Shown here: one piece after another, positions 22,008 through 28,051 of the stretch
How the letters are laid out: every line of letters starts with the position of its first letter
How positions within the stretch are numbered: position 1 is the first letter of the stretch
Source of the DNA: Firmicutes bacterium CAG:194
Lineage (GTDB): Bacteria > Bacillota > Clostridia > Lachnospirales > Lachnospiraceae
Direction of reading: 5' to 3'
DNA length: 28,051 nt
Assembly: GCA_000432915.1 (NCBI GenBank)
Contig: HF995219.1
Location: 1 to 28,051, forward strand
Translations under genes and position numbers: made by a program
Notes under the pieces: generated by a model
The model's input: only the letters and a program-made list of their open reading frames with translations
What the model was told of the DNA's origin: nothing
Databases searched by the model: none

Positions 22008-24287
22008 TTACTTCTCTAAATATTCGATCTGTGCCAGCAACGGTTCCGGTGTCTGACCGTGGTTGTTGCGCTGTGCACGGAAGGCTACACTATTCATACG
22101 TGTCAGTTCCTTCTTTTTATTGTTTTCATAACGTTCAAATAAGCTGGTATATAATGGGTTCGTTTTCAGCTTCTCACGGTATTCCTTCGGGAATGGGCAG
22201 TAGCGGGACAGGATCTGTCTCGTAACCTTGTTCAGACGCGGGGAACCGGCGGATTCATAAAGAACCCATGCCATATAATCTAAAATGAAGGCATCTTTGA
22301 AACGGTTCTTTGCCTTCTGGAGCTGCATATGGCATTTCTCCTTGGCATCAGCGGAAAGATCCCTGTTTTTCTTGTAAAACTGTAAATAATCAAAAAATTC
22401 ACTTGTTAAGGAATGGTCGGTGACATCGTTCCAGCGTGCGCCCTGTACACGTTTACACATTTCCCAGCGGAATTCACCGGTCAAGCGGAGCATCATCAGA
22501 TGGATGTCGGACAGACAGATCGCCGGAAGCAGCATACTGGCAGGGGTCTGCCTGTCATGTCCTTCAATTTCCTGCCAGAGAATGCCTCTTGTACCGGTAT
22601 TCGGCATTAAGATAATGTCAGGCAGGATTTCATGCTGCAGCACCTCATGCGTTGTGGCAAGAAGCGGAGAGGTGTAAATATAATCTCTGTAATAGGCACT
22701 GAAATCAACTGCAAGTACATTCTGCAGAGCTTCTTTGATCGCATGGAAGGTCAGGCAGCAGTTTTCTGCCGGGCGCAGGAAGTCATGTTCGGAAAGGAGT
22801 GGGCAGAACAGTGCAGGTCTGCCATAGGTGACCTTACCGCCTGCAGGCAGTAACTGCCGCAGCTCAAACTGTACCTTTTGTTTTTGGTCAGAAGAAAGTG
22901 TATCAAATTCTGCCTGTGTGATGGAGTTATCACGCAGCATGGTCTGCAGATAGGCATTATAATCCTGGTCAAATTCATTTTTGTGTGGCTGTTTTTCACC
23001 GTTTAAGATCAGCACCAGATAATCGTAGAACGGATAGACCTGCGTGCCTTCCCGATTGCCGTAGGTAGAGCCGAGATCATAGAGATAAATGGCATTTTCC
23101 TGTCCGCACAGTTCTTCGTCAATAAAACCGAAATAAAAGAACATTTTCATAATGACAGGAATGTCTTTTGTGCGGGAAATAAAAAATGCCTGGGTATACA
23201 GCTCGTAAAATGCTGTGCAGAGTCTGCTGCGCAGCTGATTCAGTTCATCGGAGGCGGCATTTTTATCGGTCACTGCTTTGTAGGCATTCAGATCTTTCAT
23301 AAAGTCTGCGGAAAATTCTTCGGACATCTGTGCATAGCCGAGAATCTGGAGCGTAGCGTTTTTCAGCTGGGAAAGTACCAGCTTTTCATGGGCTTCCTGA
23401 TCGTTTTCGTTGATCTGCTGCATATGGGACAGGGCTTTTGTCAGCTCCTGGTATTCGGAAAGCCGGTCCTTGTAAAGCGCCATGTCAATGGAACTGACAC
23501 CTTTTGCACGGATGAACATACGGCTGATGGCAGCATTGATCGGCAGAATATCCTGCCTGCGGTGACTGGCTGTGACAAGGATCGTTGTATACAGATCGAC
23601 AAAGTCCAGATGGTCTTCATTGATCAAAAGGATGGAAAGTTCGGAAATATAGTCATACATTTCCTCATAGCTTGTCAGATACAGATGCAGATCCTGGCTG
23701 ACACGCAGCAGAAAACCGATCACAAAGCCGCGTCTTTCAAACAGAGGTGCAAGTGATTCACTCAGACAGATGTTTTCCATATCCTTATAATAACGGGATA
23801 AAAAGGCATACGGTGTATTGCCAAGCTCCAGCGGCTGCACATTTTCAAGACCGGGCAGATGCTTGGTCGGAAGTGCATATTGTTTGCTGAATCTGGTGTA
23901 ATCCCGGTAAAATTCCATTAAAGCGGTATATAAAGCATTGCAGCGGTATTTGGTCATGGAATAGAGCTCTTCCACATGGAAGAACTGTTTTAAAGCAGCC
24001 CAGATAAAGGTGGGTGCAAGGGTAGGATCCTGATCGAATAACTGTCGGAAGGATTCTTCACTGCGGTACGGATAGGAATCGACAACAACGTCAGTCAGTG
24101 CAACATAGTCGCAGGAATGCGAAAGCTGGAACAGATCCAGAAATCCGATTCCATCGCCGGCTTCTAATGTGATCTCACCATGTGCAAGCTTCATGGAAAC
24201 CTGCCCTTCGATCAATATACCGACTGCACGGACGGGGGTATCCTTATGATAAATGGTCGTATCTTTTTTTATTTGAATTTCTGCCAT
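22008..24287 (-). CDS. Large protein of unknown function with a cyclic-nucleotide-binding-like N-terminus
   Basis: I do not recognise this 759-residue protein as a whole. Residues about 1-90 look like a cyclic-nucleotide-binding or cupin-like beta roll: IYHKDTPVRAVGILIEGQVS, then LEAGDGIGFLDL. There is no DNA-binding helix-turn-helix directly after it, unlike Crp/Fnr regulators. The rest is mostly helical and soluble. It has distinctive spots such as PNTGTRGILWQEIEGHDRQT and RLTGEFRWEMCKRVQGARWN in the C-terminal third, and a basic tail. No signal peptide or membrane helix is visible. The ribosome binding site (AGGACAAG) is weak. VanZ follows after 20 bases. A signalling or sensing role is an inference from the first domain only. 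Confidence 0.85.
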   Translation of the reverse strand: MAEIQIKKDTTIYHKDTPVRAVGILIEGQVSMKLAHGEITLEAGDGIGFLDLFQLSHSCDYVALTDVVVDSYPYRSEESFRQLFDQDPTLAPTFIWAALKQFFHVEELYSMTKYRCNALYTALMEFYRDYTRFSKQYALPTKHLPGLENVQPLELGNTPYAFLSRYYKDMENICLSESLAPLFERRGFVIGFLLRVSQDLHLYLTSYEEMYDYISELSILLINEDHLDFVDLYTTILVTASHRRQDILPINAAISRMFIRAKGVSSIDMALYKDRLSEYQELTKALSHMQQINENDQEAHEKLVLSQLKNATLQILGYAQMSEEFSADFMKDLNAYKAVTDKNAASDELNQLRSRLCTAFYELYTQAFFISRTKDIPVIMKMFFYFGFIDEELCGQENAIYLYDLGSTYGNREGTQVYPFYDYLVLILNGEKQPHKNEFDQDYNAYLQTMLRDNSITQAEFDTLSSDQKQKVQFELRQLLPAGGKVTYGRPALFCPLLSEHDFLRPAENCCLTFHAIKEALQNVLAVDFSAYYRDYIYTSPLLATTHEVLQHEILPDIILMPNTGTRGILWQEIEGHDRQTPASMLLPAICLSDIHLMMLRLTGEFRWEMCKRVQGARWNDVTDHSLTSEFFDYLQFYKKNRDLSADAKEKCHMQLQKAKNRFKDAFILDYMAWVLYESAGSPRLNKVTRQILSRYCPFPKEYREKLKTNPLYTSLFERYENNKKKELTRMNSVAFRAQRNNHGQTPEPLLAQIEYLEK

Positions 24288-24320
24288 AAACTTGTCCTGT
24301 CTTTTCTGTAAAATTCCATG

Positions 24321-24390
24321 TTACCACGGTAAAAACAGTATAGCATACTTTGCGGATCAGGGTGTACTTTTTTCAGTTTTGTGGTAAAAT
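24321..24390. promoter_or_regulatory. Divergent promoter region between the 759-residue gene and the four-gene operon
   Basis: On the minus strand, TGC-TATACT (24337-24345 region) is an extended -10 box. On the plus strand, TGG-TAAAAT (24382-24390) is another. TTACCAC (24321-24327) and GTGGTAA (24381-24387) form inverted copies, one in each promoter region, so one regulator could control both directions. The TetR protein of the operon is a candidate. Both -35 boxes are weak. Confidence 0.4.
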
Positions 24391-24431
24391 AAATAAAACT
24401 GATTGTTGTGTCATTTTTGGGAGGTATTGAA

Positions 24432-24902
24432 ATGGAAAAAATGGGGAGAGAAGAAATCGTGGCAATGTACAAGTCTGATGTGGAGCGGCTCCTGCCATAT
24501 CTGTCATGGCTGCGTGATAAAAGCGGCGCAGATGTCACCAAAAGCTATGAAGCGGATGATAATAAAAAGACAATAGCATTTCCTGTATATGATGGAACGT
24601 TGCTTGCATTTTTGAACGAACTTGGTTCGACCGCATTCATGAATCAGAATTACCGCTATATCTATTCACGTTACCGGATCCGCGATTATAAGGATGAGCT
24701 TAAGCAGATCGATAAGGCAGATATCATGTCAATGGAGATTCTGGGCGGTATTTTGTCAAAGTACACACTGGGCGGAATGACAAAGGCGTACTTATGGACA
24801 GAAGGGGTAGAGCATCAGATTTTTTACAGAGCGCTTCTGAAGGCAAAGAGCATCATTGAATACTGGGATGTTCCACTGGAAAATACGGGGGGAGATCTAT
24901 GA
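24432..24902 (+). CDS. Small protein of unknown function, first gene of the M14 operon
   Basis: This is a 156-residue soluble protein without signal peptide or membrane helix, which I do not recognise. The N-terminal half is helical (REEIVAMYKSDVERLLPYLS). The middle holds KKTIAFPVYDGTLLAFLNEL and a Tyr/Arg-rich segment (NQNYRYIYSRYRIRDY). The C-terminal half is helical. I use the ATG at 24432 because GGGAGGT lies six bases upstream; the open frame also extends to a GTG at 24408. Its stop overlaps the TetR start (ATGA), so it is translationally coupled to the regulator and probably belongs to the same pathway. Confidence 0.87.
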   Translation: MEKMGREEIVAMYKSDVERLLPYLSWLRDKSGADVTKSYEADDNKKTIAFPVYDGTLLAFLNELGSTAFMNQNYRYIYSRYRIRDYKDELKQIDKADIMSMEILGGILSKYTLGGMTKAYLWTEGVEHQIFYRALLKAKSIIEYWDVPLENTGGDL

Positions 24903-25480
24903 GCGAAAAGTCAGTACAGAAACGGAATTATATTATAGAAAAAGCAAGGGAGGTTTTTTCGCAGAAGGGATATCTGACAGTGACAATGAAGGATATCGTG
25001 GAAGCCTGTGAGATCAGCCGGGGTGGTTTATATCTGTATTTTGACAGCATCAAAGCGCTTTTTCTGGCGGTGCTCGAAAAAGAAAAAGAGGAGACCGACG
25101 ATGATCTGGAACCCGCACTTTCCAAGGTGACTTCCAGTGCGGATATTCTGGTACTCTTTTTACAGGAGCAGAAAAAAGAAATACTGAAAAAGACAGGCAG
25201 TCTGAGACGTGCAAATTATGAATTTTACTTTGGCAATGAGATCCCGCGGAAGGAAAATCCGATGCGGAAGGAGTTTGTCATGTCGGTCAAGATCGTGGAA
25301 AAGCTGATCAAAGACGCCGTAGAGGAAGGCGATTTTGTCTGTGAGGATCCCATGGGCGCAGCAAGGAATATACTGTATGTGCTGGAGGGACTGAAGGTAA
25401 GTGCGGAAACGATCGGTATTACGGAAGAAACAGTAAACCGTGAAATATATTATTGGTTGAAAGGTCTGGCATATGATTGA
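24899..25480 (+). CDS. TetR/AcrR-family transcriptional regulator
   Basis: This 193-residue regulator has the TetR-type N-terminal helix-turn-helix. It reads IIEKAREVFSQKGYLTVTMK, then DIVEACEISRGGLYLYFDSI, then KALFLAVLEKE. The C-terminal region is helical and would bind a small ligand. It starts inside the stop of the upstream gene and overlaps the following M14 gene by 8 bases. It is therefore produced together with those proteins and likely represses its own operon, possibly through the inverted TTACCAC sites near 24321-24387. The ligand may be a substrate or product of the neighbouring M14 enzymes. Confidence 0.93.
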   Translation: MSEKSVQKRNYIIEKAREVFSQKGYLTVTMKDIVEACEISRGGLYLYFDSIKALFLAVLEKEKEETDDDLEPALSKVTSSADILVLFLQEQKKEILKKTGSLRRANYEFYFGNEIPRKENPMRKEFVMSVKIVEKLIKDAVEEGDFVCEDPMGAARNILYVLEGLKVSAETIGITEETVNREIYYWLKGLAYD

Positions 25481-26417
25481 AACAGTAGTGGCGTATCAGC
25501 TTGCAGTAGGTGAGACGCTCAGGATACAAAAGAAGAGACTGATGCCCGGTGCGGGAAATCCGAATATCGGCAGGATCAGTATTGTTTCCGGAATTCACGG
25601 AGATGAGCTGGAAGGGCAGTACGTCTGTTATGAGATCATCCGGCGGATACAGGAGCATCCGGAGAACTTAAATGGGATTGTGGATGTTTATCCGGCATTG
25701 AATCCGCTTGGCGTGGATTCGGGCAGTCGTGTGATCCCTAAACTGAATATGGATATGAACCGTATGTTCCCGGGGGAAACAACGGGCACGATGATGGACA
25801 AGCTGGCAGCGCGGATCATTGAAGATATCAAGGGCTCCGATATTTGTGTGGATGTCCATGCTTCGGATACCTTTGTAAAGGAAATGCCGCAGGTGCGGAT
25901 CAGTGAAGAACACGGAAAGGATCTGGTCGATTTTTCCAGATTGCTAAATGCGGATCTGATCTGGATCAATGCATCTGCCGCAGCGCATGAGGCGACACTC
26001 ACAAACAGTCTGAATACGATCGGTGTTCCGGCACTTCTGGTGGAAATGGGTCTGGGAAACCGTGTGACAAGAAGCTTTGGCGATCAGATCACGGAAGGCA
26101 TCTTTAATCTGATGCATGAGATCGGAATCTGGTCAGGGCCTGTGGGAGAGATCAGAAATGCCAAGCTGACAAGAGATTATGGGATCGACTTTTTCCGGGC
26201 GCAGTCCACAGGTATTTTCCTGCCGGATATGGAAAACGGACAACAGGTATCAGCGGGTGATATGATCGGGAAGATCGTCAGCACCTTATCCGGAGATGTG
26301 CTTGAGATCGTACAGGCAAAGCGCAGCGGTATTTTATTTACCCTGCGGGAATATCCGCTTGTTTATGAGGGCGCACTGATCGCCAGAGTTTTAGCAGAGG
26401 AGAGAAACGGATGGTAG
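25473..26417 (+). CDS. AstE/AspA-like M14-family deacylase or carboxypeptidase (active-site complete)
   Basis: This 314-residue protein belongs to the succinylglutamate desuccinylase/aspartoacylase group of zinc enzymes. Those enzymes cleave amide bonds of N-acylated amino acids or related molecules. The zinc ligands are visible in SGIHGDELEG (His42, Glu45) and CVDVHASD (His129). The substrate-binding pair lies in DMNRMFPG (Asn96, Arg97), and the catalytic Glu in LLVEMGLG (Glu191). The C-terminal domain (about 230-314) looks like a lipoyl-type beta barrel, as in related proteins. It overlaps the TetR gene by 8 bases and the paralogue by 7. The true substrate is unknown; classic AstE would sit with arginine catabolism genes, which are absent. 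Confidence 0.92.
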   Translation: MIETVVAYQLAVGETLRIQKKRLMPGAGNPNIGRISIVSGIHGDELEGQYVCYEIIRRIQEHPENLNGIVDVYPALNPLGVDSGSRVIPKLNMDMNRMFPGETTGTMMDKLAARIIEDIKGSDICVDVHASDTFVKEMPQVRISEEHGKDLVDFSRLLNADLIWINASAAAHEATLTNSLNTIGVPALLVEMGLGNRVTRSFGDQITEGIFNLMHEIGIWSGPVGEIRNAKLTRDYGIDFFRAQSTGIFLPDMENGQQVSAGDMIGKIVSTLSGDVLEIVQAKRSGILFTLREYPLVYEGALIARVLAEERNGW

Positions 26418-27349
26418 AGGAGATCATATATTCCATGGAAGCACCTTATCGGGAGAAATTACAGGTGCGGGGCTATCATTTTGGAAAAAAGGAAGAAAAA
26501 ACAGCCTGTATTTTAGGCCCGATCCGTGGAAATGAAATACAGCAGCTTTATATCTGTTCCCAGCTTGTGCATGCCCTGCGGGAGCTGGAGCATAATGGCT
26601 GCATCAATAACAATAAAGGCATTATGGTCATTCCCTGTGTCAATTATTACGGTATGAATATCGGCAAACGGTTCTGGCCGGTAGACAATACGGATATCAA
26701 CCGGAAGTTTCCGGGCATGGATTATGGGGATACGACAGAGCGGATCGCTGCGGGTGTGCTCAGTGCGATCCGGGATTATTCTTATGGCATCCAGTTTGCA
26801 TCATTTTATATGACAGGAGAATTTGTGCCGCATGTCAGAATGATGGAAACAGGATATCAGAATGCATCACTTGCCAATCTGTTCGGTATGCCCTATGTTG
26901 TAGTCAGAAAGCCGAGGCCGATCGATACAAAGACTTTAAATTATAACTGGCAGAATGAAATGACGGCGGCATTTTCTGTTTATACGAACAAAAACGATGA
27001 GGTCGATGAGACAAGTGCGAGACAGGCAGTTGCTTCTGTACTGCGGTTTTTGATGCGGATGGGAATCATCAAGTATGAAGGACACAGCGGTTATATTTCC
27101 CATGTGATCTATGAGGAAAATCTGAGTAATGTGGATGCATCGTGCGGCGGCATTTTCCGTTCCTGTGTGAAAGCGGGAGAAGAAGTGCGTTATAACCAGT
27201 TGATGGGAGAGATCGTAGATCCATTCTTGGGAGATGTGATCAGCGAGATCCATGCGACAACGGATGGGATCGTCTTTTTTGCACACAAGGATCCGCTGGT
27301 CAATGAAGGTGATATCGTATTTCGGCTGATCCACAGGCTTCACGCCTGA
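26411..27349 (+). CDS. Degenerate M14 paralogue (likely pseudoenzyme)
   Basis: This 312-residue protein is a divergent copy of the upstream M14 enzyme. The fold markers remain: TDINRKFPG matches DMNRMFPG, and the C-terminal barrel is kept. The active site is not. The first zinc motif reads GPIRGNEIQ, so His becomes Arg39 while Glu42 stays. The second zinc His aligns with Phe129 in IQFASFYM. The catalytic Glu aligns with Tyr191 in AFSVYTNK. The frame is open throughout and the start is coupled to the upstream stop, so this is a maintained gene rather than a decayed one. I infer a regulatory or structural partner of the active copy, possibly a heterodimer. Confidence 0.9.
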   Translation: MVEEIIYSMEAPYREKLQVRGYHFGKKEEKTACILGPIRGNEIQQLYICSQLVHALRELEHNGCINNNKGIMVIPCVNYYGMNIGKRFWPVDNTDINRKFPGMDYGDTTERIAAGVLSAIRDYSYGIQFASFYMTGEFVPHVRMMETGYQNASLANLFGMPYVVVRKPRPIDTKTLNYNWQNEMTAAFSVYTNKNDEVDETSARQAVASVLRFLMRMGIIKYEGHSGYISHVIYEENLSNVDASCGGIFRSCVKAGEEVRYNQLMGEIVDPFLGDVISEIHATTDGIVFFAHKDPLVNEGDIVFRLIHRLHA

Positions 27350-27353
27350 TGGA

Positions 27354-28051
27354 CTACCTGTGATTTCGTTTATATTGTTTCAGGAAAAGAAGCAGCTTAT
27401 CTGCTTCTTTTTTTGTGATCCCATTTTGGGAGAAGCAGCATTTTTCCAACAGATCCAGCATGTTCTGCGGGAGGAGTCCGGCAGCTTCTTTTCCCTGCCC
27501 GGAAAACAGCCTGCAGATCCTGTGGTAGTGCAACAGCAGAAGAGGCATATAATCGCCCTTTTGGTACTTGCGATATGCCGTGTAGTGGAGATACAGCAGT
27601 CTGCCGGGCACAAAAATGAGTAACAGCAGCAGGATGATCACAGCAAAGAGGAAAAGAGGCATCAGATAAGAGCTGTTTTTCAGTCTGGCCGTAATACTGT
27701 TATGGGAGGCGTCGGTTGTCTGCCCGCTCTGCTGCATCCCGGTTGCCTGGTCCGGTGAGAAAATGCCGGCAAAAAGTGACCAGAAGTCGGAATACAGAGT
27801 AGAGGAGTCATCCACTTCAGAGCCGGAAGAAGCCGGTGTAAATTCATACGGGACCCATCCGATCCCTTTCTGGTAGACTTCTACCCAGGAGTGGGCATCC
27901 GCATCTGTCACGTTCACGGAAACGACACCGGTATCACCGATCGGATTTTTGCCGGTAAACCAGTCAGAGGTAGTTTCATTCTGCAGGGTAGAACCTTCCG
28001 ATACATCAGAAACAGAAACGGCGTAGCCCTCCACATATCTGGCAGGAATGC
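27354..28051 (-). CDS. Transglutaminase-like membrane protein, C-terminal part (partial)
   Basis: The gene runs off the right edge of the window, so only about 232 C-terminal residues are seen. The frame continues upstream as IPARYVEGYAV, a typical stretch after the catalytic Cys of bacterial transglutaminase-like domains. A GTG at 28034 is therefore not the true start. The catalytic His lies in ADAHSWVEVY. The usual Asp position reads WVPYEFTPAS, a variant seen in this type. A Ser/Thr-rich linker, one membrane helix (SYLMPLFLFAVIILLLLLIF) and a cytoplasmic helical tail follow. The protein is probably membrane-anchored with the catalytic domain outside the cell. The stop lies four bases from the convergent M14 gene. 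Confidence 0.88.
   Translation of the reverse strand, partial: IPARYVEGYAVSVSDVSEGSTLQNETTSDWFTGKNPIGDTGVVSVNVTDADAHSWVEVYQKGIGWVPYEFTPASSGSEVDDSSTLYSDFWSLFAGIFSPDQATGMQQSGQTTDASHNSITARLKNSSYLMPLFLFAVIILLLLLIFVPGRLLYLHYTAYRKYQKGDYMPLLLLHYHRICRLFSGQGKEAAGLLPQNMLDLLEKCCFSQNGITKKEADKLLLFLKQYKRNHR
27385..27414 (+). terminator. Plus-strand terminator inside the convergent transglutaminase gene
   Basis: The arms AAAAGAAGCAG (27385-27395) and CTGCTTCTTTT (27401-27411) pair over 11 bp around a five-base loop, with a T tract to 27414. It lies 36 bases after the M14 operon stop and inside the last codons of the minus-strand gene. The stem is nearly symmetric, so it may also act weakly on the minus strand. 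Confidence 0.85.

Overview
The window looks like a chromosomal segment from a Gram-positive anaerobe of the Clostridia, most likely a Lachnospiraceae member. This is inferred from the strong AGGAGG-type ribosome binding sites, a moderate GC content, and the gene order rplS-lepB-rbgA-lepB-rnhB-(FliK-like)-(FlhB-like)-yraN. That order partly matches the Bacillus subtilis rplS-rbgA-rnhB-ylqG-ylqH block. No phage, insertion sequence, CRISPR array, tRNA or rRNA was seen. The genus cannot be fixed by eye.

Layout. (1) 1-5954: a forward housekeeping run. It holds ribosomal protein L19, two type I signal peptidases flanking the ribosome-assembly GTPase RbgA, RNase HII, a FliK-like protein, a stand-alone FlhB cytoplasmic domain, and YraN. 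(2) 6086-7405: peptidoglycan-editing factor PgeF, then a graveyard of gene fragments (an oxidoreductase N-terminus and an Enzyme I C-terminus). (3) 7406-11064: a hairpin-rich leader and a two-component system with a very large, multi-pass sensor kinase. (4) 11065-11652: a 588-base gap filled by two huge nested palindromes. (5) 11653-16143: a long-form PRPP synthetase on the minus strand, divergent from der-plsY-gpsA, which covers ribosome assembly and the first steps of phospholipid synthesis. (6) 16284-21211: a complete BMP-family nucleoside-type ABC importer (lipoprotein, double ATPase, two permeases), with a terminator/attenuator after the lipoprotein gene. (7) 21457-24287: a minus-strand pair, VanZ-like and an unrecognised 759-residue protein with a cyclic-nucleotide-binding-like N-terminus. 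(8) 24432-27349: a tightly overlapping four-gene operon with an unknown small protein, a TetR regulator and two M14 (AstE/AspA-like) paralogues, the second of which has lost most catalytic residues. (9) 27354-28051: the C-terminal part of a membrane-anchored transglutaminase-like protein, cut by the window edge.

The most unusual content is non-coding. A two-hairpin module occurs at 563-636 and again at 11466-11548. The two copies share short sequence boxes and an identical architecture (triloops and a seven-base 3' bulge), while the stems differ by compensatory changes. The second copy is the core of a 261-base palindrome. Next to it lies a separate 235-base nested palindrome with a 20-bp closing stem and two internal hairpins. 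These look like structured RNAs or fold-back repeats. Other points of interest are the FliK/FlhB-C pair without a flagellar context, the enzyme/pseudoenzyme M14 pair, and a terminator embedded in the coding region of a convergent gene.
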